A program made the translations under genes and the position numbers. The notes below the pieces were generated by a model, which saw only the letters and a program-made list of their open reading frames with translations, searched no databases and was not told the DNA's origin. A stretch of 64,000 nt of DNA from contig REAW01000012.1 in assembly GCA_004293725.1 (NCBI GenBank), positions 78,916 to 142,915 of the forward strand. The letters are read 5' to 3'. The stretch comes from Curvibacter sp. Its GTDB lineage: Bacteria; Pseudomonadota; Gammaproteobacteria; Burkholderiales; Burkholderiaceae_C. The number at the start of each line of letters is the position of its first letter. Position 1 is the stretch's first letter. Shown piece after piece: positions 1 through 8,379 of this stretch.

Positions 1-834
1 GCGCAACGCGGCTTTTTCACCTGCAGGGGCGAACTTGCTGTATTTGCCCAGAATGCTGACCATCTGCCCATAGATGCGGGGGCTTCCCGCCAAGACTTCG
101 TTTTGTTCCAAAAACTCGGCTTCGCCAGTGAAGTTGCCGACCAGCCCACCCGCTTCGGTCACCAAGAGTGAGCCCGCGGCTACGTCCCAAGGTTGCAGGC
201 CCAACTCAAAAAAGCCATCGGTGTAGCCGGCAGCCACATAGGCCAAGTCCAGTGCAGCAGACCCCGGGCGGCGCAGCCCGGCGGTGCGTTGCATGACATC
301 GCCCATCATGGTCAGATACTGCTTGAAGTTGTCACCGGGACGGAACGGGAAACCGGTTGAAATCAGAGAGTCGCTGAGTTGGGTGCGCTTGGAGACGCGG
401 ATGCGGCGGTCATTCAAGTAGGCGCCACGTCCCTTGGTCGCGGTGAACAGGTCATTGCGGCTGGGGTCGTACACCACAGCCTGTTCAATCTTGCCTTTGA
501 CGGCCAATGCGATGCTGACGCAGTACACCGGCAGGCCATGGATGAAGTTGGTGGTGCCATCCAAGGGATCGATGATCCAGACAAATTCAGAATCTTTTGC
601 GCCGTGTTCCCTGCCAGATTCCTCGGCCCAAATGCCATGGCCGGGGTAGGCCGCCAGCAGGGTTTCAATGATCGCTTGCTCTGCCGCATGGTCTACTTCG
701 GTAACAAAGTCGTTGGCCTTCTTTTGCGAAACACGGACTGATTCGATATCCAGCGCAGCGCGGTTGATGATGTTTCCGGCGGAACGAGCGGCCTTGATGG
801 CCACATTGATCATGGGGTGCAGATTGAGCGTCAT
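1..834 (-). CDS. suhB: Inositol-1-monophosphatase family protein SuhB (3' end beyond window)
   Basis: Mg-dependent phosphatase of the inositol monophosphatase family; in E. coli SuhB also takes part in rRNA transcription antitermination. 278 codons are visible and the C-terminus runs off base 1. The metal-binding EES lies at residues 71-73, the family signature [10 protein letters not shown] at 88-97, and the second metal-site motif WDVAAG at 216-221. The ATG at 834 gives the normal N-terminus for the family. The gene is divergent from trmJ, with about 140 bp between the starts that must hold both promoters. The assignment is secure; which of the two roles dominates here cannot be told from sequence. 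Confidence 0.93.
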   Translation of the reverse strand, partial: MTLNLHPMINVAIKAARSAGNIINRAALDIESVRVSQKKANDFVTEVDHAAEQAIIETLLAAYPGHGIWAEESGREHGAKDSEFVWIIDPLDGTTNFIHGLPVYCVSIALAVKGKIEQAVVYDPSRNDLFTATKGRGAYLNDRRIRVSKRTQLSDSLISTGFPFRPGDNFKQYLTMMGDVMQRTAGLRRPGSAALDLAYVAAGYTDGFFELGLQPWDVAAGSLLVTEAGGLVGNFTGEAEFLEQNEVLAGSPRIYGQMVSILGKYSKFAPAGEKAALR

Positions 835-974
835 AGATTGTTGGGGGAAGAACTCGGAGGACCGGCTGGCGATGCAGGCGGCGACAATGATGGTATTTTA
901 CCGGTTAGGCCTTGGTTGTACACCCTAGCGCTTGGCCGGGTCGCCCATCGGCTCCTTTTGCCACCATTTTTCGC

Positions 975-1820
975 ATGCGAACCCGCTTTATCTTGATCAA
1001 TACCAGCCACGCTGGCAATGTCGGTGCCGCCGCCCGCGCCATGAAAACCATGGGTTTCGATGACCTGGTGCTGGTGGCACCGCGTTGGGCCAATGTGCTG
1101 CGCCGGGAGGAAACAATCCAGCGTGCCAGCGGTGCCTTGGATGTTCTCGACAAATGCCGCATTGTCGATACTCTGGATGAGGCGCTGGAGGGGATCAGCC
1201 ATTTGTGCGCCACGGCCATGACGCCGCGCGACTTTGGCCCACCTACCACCACGCCACGCGAGCACTTTACGGCGCTATCAAAATTGGAGCTGTTTGCGCA
1301 TATTTCACAAGGGCTAGAGGCCAATTCGACTCATGGTTCGCGACATGCACCTGTCACCCAGCAAGGGGTCGGTTTCCTGTTCGGCTCAGAGCGCTTTGGC
1401 ATGCGCAATGAAGATGTGTACCGTTGCCATGTGTGCCTCTCCATTCCCAGTAACCCGCAGTTTGGGTCGCTCAACATTGGTGCGGCTTTGCAGGTGATTG
1501 CCTATGAGTGGCGCCTGGCGCTAGGGGGCTTCGGTGTGGACAACATGAGCCCCCCCAGTGTGCTGGCGGATGCGGCGCAAGTGAGCGGTATGCTGACGCA
1601 TCTGGAGCAGTCACTGGTAGCGCTTGGCTTTCTGGACCCGGCGGCTCCGAAAAAGCTGATGCCGCGCCTGAATGCGCTGTTCAACCGCGCCGGGGTCACG
1701 CAAGAAGAGATCCATATTCTTCGGGGTATCGCCAAGGCTATCCTGCAACAAAGTGCGCAAGCACCTGCCAACGCTGCGGGTTTCGCACCTTTGGACAGCA
1801 AAGCCGGTTTGAACGGGTAG
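975..1820 (+). CDS. trmJ: tRNA (cytidine/uridine-2'-O-)-methyltransferase TrmJ, with repeat-derived insert
   Basis: SPOUT-class methyltransferase expected to 2'-O-methylate position 32 of tRNAs with SAM. 281 aa from the ATG at 975, which precedes the conserved N-terminus [20 protein letters not shown]; an upstream in-frame start at 912 would add a non-conserved tail. The SAM-binding knot motifs are [10 protein letters not shown] and the later [18 protein letters not shown]. Between PREHF and GVGFLFGS there is an extra stretch of roughly 25 residues. Its DNA (1274-1326) is a copy of the 54-bp dispersed repeat of this window, so residues about 100-118 are repeat-encoded. The active-site motifs are intact, so the insert is probably tolerated in a loop. 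Confidence 0.92.
   Translation: MRTRFILINTSHAGNVGAAARAMKTMGFDDLVLVAPRWANVLRREETIQRASGALDVLDKCRIVDTLDEALEGISHLCATAMTPRDFGPPTTTPREHFTALSKLELFAHISQGLEANSTHGSRHAPVTQQGVGFLFGSERFGMRNEDVYRCHVCLSIPSNPQFGSLNIGAALQVIAYEWRLALGGFGVDNMSPPSVLADAAQVSGMLTHLEQSLVALGFLDPAAPKKLMPRLNALFNRAGVTQEEIHILRGIAKAILQQSAQAPANAAGFAPLDSKAGLNG
1274..1326 (+). repeat. 54-bp dispersed repeat, copy A (inside trmJ)
   Basis: 53 bases beginning GCTAT, with GAGCTGTTTGCGCA in the middle and GGGCTAGAGGCCAATT at the end. It matches the intergenic copies at 28844 and 51059 (the latter inverted) closely. It lies in frame inside trmJ and encodes [17 protein letters not shown]. Confidence 0.85.
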
Positions 1821-1830
1821 ACTCTTTTGC

Positions 1831-2604
1831 ATGTTTTCCCGTATCCGTTCCGACATCCAGTGCATTCTTGACCGCGACCCTGCTGCGCGCAGTACCTGGG
1901 AGGTCATCACTTGTTATCCCGGCTTGCACGCGGTGGTGTTGCATCGTCTGGCGCACTGGTTGTGGAATCATGGCTTCAAATGGCTGGGGCGCTTTGTCTC
2001 GCACCTGTCGCGGTTTTTTACAGGCATCGAAATTCACCCCGGAGCCAAACTGGGTGAGCGCGTTTTTTTTGACCACGCCATGGGTACCGTGGTGGGCGAA
2101 ACCGCTGAAATCGGCGATGGTTGCACGATTTACCAAGGTGTGACCTTGGGCGGAACCAGTCTGTACAAGGGCTCCAAACGCCATCCCACGCTGGGTAAGG
2201 ATGTGGTGGTGAGTGCGGGCGCCAAGGTGTTGGGTGGTTTTGATGTGGGGGATGGCGCCAAGATCGGCAGCAATGCGGTGGTGGTCAAGCCGGTGCCAGC
2301 GGGGGCCACGGCCGTGGGCATCCCCGCGCGCATTTTGCCCAGCAAAGCCGGGGTAAGTGCCGATGTCACCACGGTAGACCGAAAGTTCACTGCCTACGGG
2401 ATCACCCAGGAAGACGATCCGGTGAGCCAAGCGCTGCGTGGTCTGGTGGACAGCGCTTCCGGGCAGGATCACCAGATTGCGATGTTGTGGAAAGCGGTAG
2501 AGCAACTGTCTGGGCGTCTGGCTGACAGTGACTGCGTGCCCCAAGACGCCGCGCGCAAAGAATGCTTTGAAGCGGAGAAGCTCAACGCGTTGATTGGCAA
2601 GTAA
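1831..2604 (+). CDS. cysE: Serine O-acetyltransferase
   Basis: Transfers acetyl from acetyl-CoA to L-serine, the first committed step of cysteine synthesis in the cytoplasm. 257 aa. An N-terminal helical part ([22 protein letters not shown]) precedes a left-handed beta-helix of hexapeptide repeats, with the catalytic region [17 protein letters not shown] and the acetyl-CoA-binding stretch GVTLGGTS and KRHPTLG. The C-terminal tail of about 70 aa after the hexapeptides is longer than in E. coli CysE. The gene starts 10 bp after trmJ, so the two are probably cotranscribed. It ends in a terminator shared with the convergent mog gene. Confidence 0.95.
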   Translation: MFSRIRSDIQCILDRDPAARSTWEVITCYPGLHAVVLHRLAHWLWNHGFKWLGRFVSHLSRFFTGIEIHPGAKLGERVFFDHAMGTVVGETAEIGDGCTIYQGVTLGGTSLYKGSKRHPTLGKDVVVSAGAKVLGGFDVGDGAKIGSNAVVVKPVPAGATAVGIPARILPSKAGVSADVTTVDRKFTAYGITQEDDPVSQALRGLVDSASGQDHQIAMLWKAVEQLSGRLADSDCVPQDAARKECFEAEKLNALIGK

Positions 2605-2630
2605 AAAAAGACCCTTGGGGGCCTTTTTTA
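2603..2630. terminator. Bidirectional terminator between cysE and mog
   Basis: A-rich arm, GACCC, a short loop, GGGGCC and a T-rich arm form a hairpin with one mismatch, flanked by A and T runs, in the 41-bp gap between the convergent cysE and mog genes. It can work as an intrinsic terminator in both directions. Confidence 0.7.
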
Positions 2631-2645
2631 CTTGGGTGAGGTTTA

Positions 2646-3242
2646 TCAGCGCGCGGGACGCACAGCGTTCTTGGGTCGAAACCCTTTGCAAACCGCATCC
2701 ACGGTTTTCAGGTAGGGGCCACCAATCAGGTCCACACAGTACGGCACGGCAGCAAAAATGCCGGGCACCAACGGCTGGCCTTCTGCGTCTTTGAGGCCTT
2801 CTAGGGTCTCGGCAATCGCTTTGGGCTGGCCGGGCAGGTTGATGATCAGGGTTTGCTTGCGGATTACCGCTACCTGGCGCGACAGAATCGCCGTGGGTAC
2901 AAAGTGCAGGCTGATGGCTCGCATTTGTTCCCCAAAGCCCGGCATCACCTTGTCAGCCACGGCCAAGGTGGCTTCCGGTGTGACATCGCGTAGCGCGGGG
3001 CCGGTGCCGCCGGTGGTCAACACCAACGCGCATTGGGCATCCACCAGCGCGATGAGCGTTTCTTCGATAGTGGGTTGGTCATCGGCAATCAGCCGCGCTT
3101 CAAACTCGATGGGGTTATGCAGGGCACGGCTTAACCAGTCTTGCAGGGCTGGGAGGCCTTTGTCTTCGTAGACGCCGCTGGAAGCGCGGTCGCTGATGGA
3201 AACAATGCCGATCTTGACCGTCTCACACCCAGACACACTCAC
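2646..3242 (-). CDS. mog: Molybdopterin adenylyltransferase
   Basis: Activates molybdopterin by adenylation before molybdenum insertion in Moco synthesis; the nitrate reductase NasA in this window needs this cofactor. 198 aa of the MogA/MoaB fold: KIGIVSISDRASSGVYEDKG near the N-terminus, LTTGGTGPALRDVTPEAT as the nucleotide/MPT-binding loop, and INLPGQPKA as the second conserved loop. The start is a GTG at 3242 overlapping the stop of yjgA (GTGA), which implies translational coupling. Length and the DVTPEAT motif favour Mog over MoaB. Confidence 0.9.
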   Translation of the reverse strand: MSVSGCETVKIGIVSISDRASSGVYEDKGLPALQDWLSRALHNPIEFEARLIADDQPTIEETLIALVDAQCALVLTTGGTGPALRDVTPEATLAVADKVMPGFGEQMRAISLHFVPTAILSRQVAVIRKQTLIINLPGQPKAIAETLEGLKDAEGQPLVPGIFAAVPYCVDLIGGPYLKTVDAVCKGFRPKNAVRPAR

Positions 3243-3901
3243 GCTTCGTCTCCGTCATAGTCAGGCGCATCGTCGGTGTCATCGGGCGTGGCGCCCTCTT
3301 GGTTGGCCAGTAGCGCTTCGCGGACCAGTTGAAAGATGTCGCGGTAGGCGCGGCCATGGCGAAGGGCTTCGCCGGGTTTTTCTGGCTTGGCGTCTTTGCG
3401 GGCTTGGCGCACCAACGCCCGCAGTTGCTGGCTGTCGGTGGTTGGACTCAGGGTGATCCACTGGCCCACCGCATCGTCGTCGGCAATCAGGCGGTCGCGC
3501 CATTGTTCAGATTGGTGCAGCACCAAGGTTTCTTGGGCCGAGGGCATATGTTGTTCTTCCAGCATGGCACGAATTTCGTCCCATTTGGATGGCTCCAGCT
3601 TGCGCATCAGCTTGCCGATGAACTGCATCTGCCGGCGTTTGCCTTCGAAGTTGGTGATACGTTTGGCTTCCGCCACGCCTTCCACCAGTTTGTCGGGCAG
3701 GTCCAACTTGGTGATGAGGTCGGTTCGCAGCGTCAAAAGATCTTCACCCAGCTTTTGCAGCTCGGTGCTCTCCTTTTTGAGGTCGGTGCGGGTTGGCTCA
3801 TCCGTGCCTTTGAGTTCGCGCTTGTACTCCAAGTCCAGTGCGCTGCCTTCGGCAACGAACTGTCCCTTGACGTAATAGCCTTTTTTTAGTTTGCGTGACA
3901 T
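3239..3901 (-). CDS. yjgA: Ribosome biogenesis factor YjgA/DarP (DUF615)
   Basis: DUF615 protein of the YjgA/DarP family, which associates with late 50S assembly intermediates. About 220 aa, highly charged and predicted helical. The N-terminus MSRKLKKGYYVKG starts at 3901 (an alternative ATG lies two codons upstream at 3907). Conserved parts include KRRQMQFIGKLMR and the DDDAVGQWITLSP region. The C-terminus is acidic (DDTDDAPDYDGDEA). It overlaps mog by 4 bp and is divergent from pmbA, with a gap of only about 20 bp, so promoters must overlap the coding starts. Confidence 0.9.
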   Translation of the reverse strand: MSRKLKKGYYVKGQFVAEGSALDLEYKRELKGTDEPTRTDLKKESTELQKLGEDLLTLRTDLITKLDLPDKLVEGVAEAKRITNFEGKRRQMQFIGKLMRKLEPSKWDEIRAMLEEQHMPSAQETLVLHQSEQWRDRLIADDDAVGQWITLSPTTDSQQLRALVRQARKDAKPEKPGEALRHGRAYRDIFQLVREALLANQEGATPDDTDDAPDYDGDEA

Positions 3902-3924
3902 AGCCAAGTATCATAGCCGTCGCC

Positions 3925-5346
3925 ATGAAGAAACCCACCTCTGCCTCTGGGCACACCTCCCCATCCCCTTCCTCAAAGGCCAAACCCGCAGACAGCGGCT
4001 TTGCCTACAGCCGCGATTTTTTCGAGTCGCGGGTGGACACTGCACTCGCGCAAGCCAAAAAACTCGGAGCGACTGACGCTGGTGCCGAAGTGTCAGAGGG
4101 CTGCGGTTTAAGCGTCTCTGTGCGCAATGGCGAGCTGGAAAACGTCGAGCGCAACCGTGACAAATCACTGGGGGTAACCGTTTATGTGGGCAACCGCCGC
4201 GGCAACGCCAGTACGTCCGACTTCTCCGACGCCGCCATCGCGCAAACCGTGCGTGCGGCCTATGACATTGCGCGTTTCACGGCCGAAGACCCTTTTGCCA
4301 GCTTGCCCGATGCAGATGACATCGTGCCCGTGGCCGATCGCGACCGCAACCTTGACTTGTTTTTTCCTTGGGCAGTAACCAGCGAAGAGGCGGCTGCGCT
4401 GGCCCTGGAGTGCGAGGCGGCTGCCTTGGGGGTGAGCAAACGCATCACCAACAGCGAGGGCGCAGCCGTATCGGCCCAGCAGTCACACTTTTTCAGTGCC
4501 CATACGCGGGGGTTTCGTGGGGGCTATGCGTCTTCGCGCCATTCGCTTTCGGTATCTCCCATTGCCGGCAAGGGCCGCGACATGCAGCGCGATGCCTGGT
4601 ACAGCTCCATGCGCTCGGCCGACGAGCTCGCCTCGCCCCAAGCCGTGGGGCGTTACGCTGCCGAGCGTGCGCTGAGTCGATTGAAGGCACGCAAAATTGC
4701 CACGGTCGAATGTCCCGTATTGTTTGAGTCCCCGTTGGCGGCTGGGCTCCTTGGGGCGTTTGTGCAGGCTGTGAGCGGTGGTGCTTTGTACCGAAAGAGT
4801 ACATTTTTGCTGGATTCACTGGGCAAGCAAGTGTTGCCCAAGCACATTGATATTCAGGAAGACCCGTTTGTATTGCGCGGCAAGGGCAGCTCCCCGTTCG
4901 ACGACGAAGGGGTACGTGTGCAGGCCCGCAAAGTGGTGGATGCTGGTCGGGTTCAGGGCTATTTTCTGAGCAGTTATTCGGCCCGCAAGCTGGGTATGCG
5001 CACAACCGGGAACTCGGGGGGATCGCACAATTTGACCTTCACGTCTCGGTTGACGAAGTCCAGTGATGATCTGGATGCGATGCTGCAGAAGCTGGGTACG
5101 GGCTTGCTGGTGACCGAGCTGATGGGGCAGGGCGTGAACTATGTAACGGGTGACTACTCGCGTGGGGCCAGCGGGTTTTGGGTCGAGAAGGGCCGCATCG
5201 CCTTCCCGGTGCATGAAATTACCATCGCCGGAAATATGAAAGACATGCTCCGCGGCATTGATGCCGTGGGTGCCGACACTTACAACTACGGCGCCAAGAC
5301 CGTGGGTTCTGTGTTGATCAACCGCATGAAGGTGGCGGGAAGCTAA
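3925..5346 (+). CDS. pmbA: Metalloprotease-related protein PmbA/TldE
   Basis: Partner of TldD in a heterodimeric protease that matures some ribosomally made peptides and degrades CcdA in E. coli. 473 aa: a hydrophilic Ser/Pro/Lys-rich start of about 25 aa, then the TldD/PmbA N-terminal domain (GLSVSVRNGELENVERNRDKSLGVTVYVG), and the C-terminal domain (NSGGSHNLTF, ELMGQGVNYVTGDYSRGASGFWVEKG). TldE proteins lack the zinc-binding HExxH of TldD and none is seen here. It is divergent from yjgA. A PmbA/TldD-type pairing is typical next to yjgA in betaproteobacteria. Confidence 0.94.
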   Translation: MKKPTSASGHTSPSPSSKAKPADSGFAYSRDFFESRVDTALAQAKKLGATDAGAEVSEGCGLSVSVRNGELENVERNRDKSLGVTVYVGNRRGNASTSDFSDAAIAQTVRAAYDIARFTAEDPFASLPDADDIVPVADRDRNLDLFFPWAVTSEEAAALALECEAAALGVSKRITNSEGAAVSAQQSHFFSAHTRGFRGGYASSRHSLSVSPIAGKGRDMQRDAWYSSMRSADELASPQAVGRYAAERALSRLKARKIATVECPVLFESPLAAGLLGAFVQAVSGGALYRKSTFLLDSLGKQVLPKHIDIQEDPFVLRGKGSSPFDDEGVRVQARKVVDAGRVQGYFLSSYSARKLGMRTTGNSGGSHNLTFTSRLTKSSDDLDAMLQKLGTGLLVTELMGQGVNYVTGDYSRGASGFWVEKGRIAFPVHEITIAGNMKDMLRGIDAVGADTYNYGAKTVGSVLINRMKVAGS

Positions 5347-5361
5347 AAAGGGGGGGCGGGA

Positions 5362-6159
5362 ATGCGTACGTTTGCAAGTTTTGTCGGGCTAATAGCGCTG
5401 GCACTGGGTGTCCATGCACAAACGGCAGCGACTGCTGTCGCCACCAAGTCATTTCATCCCTGGCAATCTGCTACGCCAGCCGGTACGGCTGAGGCCTACT
5501 TTACGAATTTGAAGTCGGGCGACACTATTGAGACGCCCTTTCTGTTGAAGTTTGGATTGTCCGGAGGCTGGGGATTGGCGCCAATTTCCAAGCCAATGGG
5601 CGGCAAAAGCGGACACCACCACTTGCTGGTGAACCGTGATCTGCCGTTGGATTTCAAGGCGGCCTTGCCGTTTAACGAGCAATACATCCACTTTGGCAAA
5701 GGACAAATGGAGACGGTGTTGACACTTGCGCCGGGCATCTACACCCTGCGCATGCTGCTGGCGGACGATAAACACTTGCCGCACTTTGTCTACAGCAAGC
5801 CCCTCAAAGTGACAGTCATCAAGAAAAACGAGACAGATCCGAACACGCTGGTCTCCAAGGGTATTGCGCTTCAAGTGGCGGGTGTGGAGGTGAAAACGCC
5901 TTTTCGCGTTCAGTTTCATGCCTCAGGTCTGAATGTGGCCCATGCGGTGCAGCAAGAGAAAGACACGGGCCACTTCAGGCTCACGGTGGTCAGCAAGGCC
6001 GGCCCAGTGGCTGAAATGGACTTTACAGAGGGCCAAACCGAGACATGGTTGGCTCCACCAGCGGGAGACTACACACTCAAGCTGGAGTTCCTGGACAACC
6101 TGAACCCCAAGCAAGCCTTGGCGGGCGCAGTGAGCACTGCTGTGCGAGTCCAGCCTTAG
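5362..6159 (+). CDS. Exported protein with two DUF4399 domains
   Basis: 265 aa with a signal peptide (hydrophobic segment and Ala-x-Ala-like cleavage near HAQTAA), so probably periplasmic. Two DUF4399 units follow: the first (about 45-140) carries GHHHLLVN and an LRMLLAD segment, the second (about 145-260) carries GHFRLTV and LKLEFLDN. The paired His/Gly turns suggest a small beta-sandwich, but no enzyme activity is known to me. It starts 15 bp after pmbA and converges on the YqeY-like gene, overlapping it by 4 bp at the stops. Confidence 0.8.
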   Translation: MRTFASFVGLIALALGVHAQTAATAVATKSFHPWQSATPAGTAEAYFTNLKSGDTIETPFLLKFGLSGGWGLAPISKPMGGKSGHHHLLVNRDLPLDFKAALPFNEQYIHFGKGQMETVLTLAPGIYTLRMLLADDKHLPHFVYSKPLKVTVIKKNETDPNTLVSKGIALQVAGVEVKTPFRVQFHASGLNVAHAVQQEKDTGHFRLTVVSKAGPVAEMDFTEGQTETWLAPPAGDYTLKLEFLDNLNPKQALAGAVSTAVRVQP

Positions 6160-6602
6160 CCGGCCAGTGCAGCTTTCACGGCTGCCGACACGGTGCCCAT
6201 TTCGGCTTTGCCGGCCAAGCGGGCTTTCACCACGCCCATGACCTTGCCCATGTCGCCGGGGCCGGCGGCGCCCAACTCAGTAACGATGAACTTCACTTCG
6301 GCCAGTACCTCATCGGCCGACATGCGCTGGGGCAAGTAGGTTTGCAGCACCTTCATTTCGGACTCTTCCTTGTCGGCCAGGTCCTGGCGCGCAGCCGTCA
6401 CAAAGGCGGCGATGGAGTCCTTGCGCTGTTTGATCAGCTTGTCCACGATGGCCACCACCATCGCATCGTCCAGCTCTACCCGTTCATCCACTTCCTTTTG
6501 CTTGCAGGCGGCCAGCAGCAGGCGGATAGTGCCCAACCGTTCGCTGTCTTTGGCGCGCATGGCGGTTTTCATGTCTTCGGTGATCTGGTCTTTGAGTGAC
6601 AT
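6156..6602 (-). CDS. GatB/YqeY domain-containing protein
   Basis: 148 aa matching the YqeY family, which resembles the C-terminal tRNA-binding domain of the amidotransferase GatB. It begins MSLKDQITEDMKTAMRAKDSERLGTIR and contains VAIVDKLIKQRKDSIAAF and the C-terminal GDMGKVMGVVKARLAGKAEMG, all family hallmarks. The exact role is unknown. It lies directly downstream of rpsU, the usual order in proteobacteria, but a terminator hairpin (6646-6683) stands between them. Confidence 0.92.
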   Translation of the reverse strand: MSLKDQITEDMKTAMRAKDSERLGTIRLLLAACKQKEVDERVELDDAMVVAIVDKLIKQRKDSIAAFVTAARQDLADKEESEMKVLQTYLPQRMSADEVLAEVKFIVTELGAAGPGDMGKVMGVVKARLAGKAEMGTVSAAVKAALAG

Positions 6603-6645
6603 AGTGGGTTTTTCAGAAAGTGAAATAAAAGTAGGGCGGAGAATG

Positions 6646-6683
6646 AAAAAAGCCCGCCGGAGCGTCCCCAGGCGAGCTTTTTT
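6646..6683 (-). terminator. Terminator downstream of rpsU
   Basis: AAAAAAGC and GCTTTTTT arms plus CGCC/GGCG with one mismatch form a hairpin with A and T runs on its flanks, between rpsU and the YqeY-like gene. On the reverse strand it ends rpsU transcription, wholly or in part. Confidence 0.75.
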
Positions 6684-6722
6684 GTAGACCAGAAGCTGCG
6701 TGCAGCTTCATGGGCCAGAAAC

Positions 6723-6935
6723 TTAGAACAGTTTCTTGGGGAGCTGCATGCTGCGAATGCGCTTGTAGTTGCGCTTGACGGCGGCGGCCTTCTTGCGCTT
6801 GCGCTCTGCAGTGGGCTTTTCGTAGAACTCGCGGGCGCGCAAGTCAGTCAGCAAACCCAATTTTTCGATAGTGCGCTTGAAGCGACGCAGGGCGACGTCA
6901 AAGGGCTCGTTTTCTTTTACACGGATCGTTGTCAT
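6723..6935 (-). CDS. rpsU: 30S ribosomal protein S21
   Basis: 70 aa, the usual size of S21, a small-subunit protein needed for initiation. Clear family features: [21 protein letters not shown] at the start, [19 protein letters not shown] in the middle and a very basic C-terminus. It has a stand-alone promoter region of about 130 bp upstream, up to the next gene end at 7068. It is followed by a terminator and then by the YqeY-like gene. Confidence 0.97.
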   Translation of the reverse strand: MTTIRVKENEPFDVALRRFKRTIEKLGLLTDLRAREFYEKPTAERKRKKAAAVKRNYKRIRSMQLPKKLF

Positions 6936-7067
6936 TACGTAATGAATTCCAAAATGTGCTGATCAAGGGTCATGGGGGGAGATCGAGACCCACATGCCAT
7001 GTTCAGCGGTATTTCCCCATCTATAACTAGTATTGGCCGATGAGGAGACTGCCAGATTAGCCTGCCA

Positions 7068-8312
7068 TTATAACGCGTTAATCCGCGCTGCCAAGCCATG
7101 GGCGCATGCATAGCCGCTAGACCAGGCCCACTGGAAGTTGTAACCGCCCAGCCAGCCGGTCACATCCACAACTTCTCCAATGAAAAACAGCCCCGGTTGG
7201 CGGCTTTCCAAGGTCTGGCTGGACAGAACCTTGGTGTCCACCCCGCCCGCCGTCACCTCGGCCTTGCGGTAGCCCTCTGTACCGGTGGGAGTGAGCTCCC
7301 AGCGGGAAAGGTGCTCGGCCAGGGCGTGCAGTGCCTTGTCGCTGGCCTCGTTAACCGGGCGTTGCCAGTCGTGTCCCCGAGTTTTTCCTTGTTCCACCCA
7401 GGTGTCGGCCAAACGGCTGGGCACCAGGCCCGCCAGCTCGTTGGCAATGCGCTTACGCGAGGTGGCCTTGGCCTCGGCCAAGTGTTTGGCCAGATCGATG
7501 GTGGGCGCCAAATTCAGGCGAATCGGCGTGCCCTCGGCCCAATAGCTGGATATTTGCAACACCCCCGGCCCGCTGAGGCCACGGTGCGTGAACAGCAGGT
7601 CCTCTCGAAAGGCCATGCCTGCTTTTTTGGCCCCGGTGGCGATGTCCACAGGCAGCGAGAGACCCGAAAGCTGGGCAAACGGTGCCCAGGCGGCTTCGTC
7701 AAAGGTCAGCGGAACCAATGCGGGGCGGGGCGTTACCAGGGGAAGGTCAAACTGCTTGGCTATGCGGTAGCCAAAGTCAGTCGCGCCAATCTTTGGGATG
7801 GACAGGCCTCCTGTGGCGATGACCACTGCGCCACAGTGGATGGCACCGCGGTCGCTCTCAATTTCATAGCTGCTCCCGCAATTCCCATGAGGGCTGGAAG
7901 TCAAAAATCGTATGTTTTTAACGCTGCAGGGCTGCCAGCGTTCCACGCCACCTGCGGCGCACTCTGCCAGCAGCATGGCAATCAGGTCTTCGGCCGACCG
8001 GTCGCAAAACAGCTGCCCCTTGTGCTTTTCGTGAAAGGCGATGTTGTGTTTTTTCACCAGCGCGATGAAATCGGCGGGCGTGTAGCGTGACAGGGCGGAC
8101 TTGGCAAAGCGCGGGTTCACGCTGAGGAAGTTGGCTGCTGTGACGTCCACATTGGTGAAGTTGCTGCGTCCGCCACCCGAGATACGGATTTTTTCGGCCA
8201 CCTTCTCGCTGTGGTCGATCACCAGCACTTTGAGGCCCAGTTGGCCCGCCACCCCGGCGCAAAACAAACCGGCAGCCCCGGCACCCACGATTACGACATC
8301 AAAACTGTGCAT
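7068..8312 (-). CDS. HI0933/YhiN-type FAD-dependent oxidoreductase, with repeat-derived insert
   Basis: 414 aa flavoprotein of the HI0933/YhiN family (often annotated aminoacetone oxidase family); its substrate is not known. The FAD-binding start FDVVIVGAGAAGLFCAGVAG is at residues 3-22, followed by EKIRISGGGRSNFTN, VVIATGGLSIPKIGATDFG, and the C-terminal FIGEVVDVTGWLGGYNFQWA. The ATG at 8312 is chosen because the Rossmann motif follows at once; the frame is open farther upstream but overlaps cobA. Residues about 136-153 are encoded by a copy of the 54-bp repeat (7854-7907) read on its opposite strand, in a loop just before the conserved VVIATGG strand. Confidence 0.9.
   Translation of the reverse strand: MHSFDVVIVGAGAAGLFCAGVAGQLGLKVLVIDHSEKVAEKIRISGGGRSNFTNVDVTAANFLSVNPRFAKSALSRYTPADFIALVKKHNIAFHEKHKGQLFCDRSAEDLIAMLLAECAAGGVERWQPCSVKNIRFLTSSPHGNCGSSYEIESDRGAIHCGAVVIATGGLSIPKIGATDFGYRIAKQFDLPLVTPRPALVPLTFDEAAWAPFAQLSGLSLPVDIATGAKKAGMAFREDLLFTHRGLSGPGVLQISSYWAEGTPIRLNLAPTIDLAKHLAEAKATSRKRIANELAGLVPSRLADTWVEQGKTRGHDWQRPVNEASDKALHALAEHLSRWELTPTGTEGYRKAEVTAGGVDTKVLSSQTLESRQPGLFFIGEVVDVTGWLGGYNFQWAWSSGYACAHGLAARINAL
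7854..7907 (+). repeat. 54-bp dispersed repeat, copy B (inside the HI0933-like gene)
   Basis: 54 bases with GCTCT at the start, ATAGCTGCTCCCGCAATT in the middle and GAGGGCTGGAAGTCAAAAA at the end. It has the same length and spacing as the intergenic copies but lies in frame in the reverse-strand flavoprotein gene. Confidence 0.75.
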
Positions 8313-8379
8313 GGGCGGCAGTGTAGAGGAGAGGGCTGCGCGCACCGGCGCACTGCTGCCTGGCCGTTGGAGAATCGAC

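Noticed and set aside
560..630. Repeat-like ATTCAGAATCTTTTGCGC in suhB
   Set aside because: The match is short and the encoded segment around [10 protein letters not shown] is normal for SuhB.
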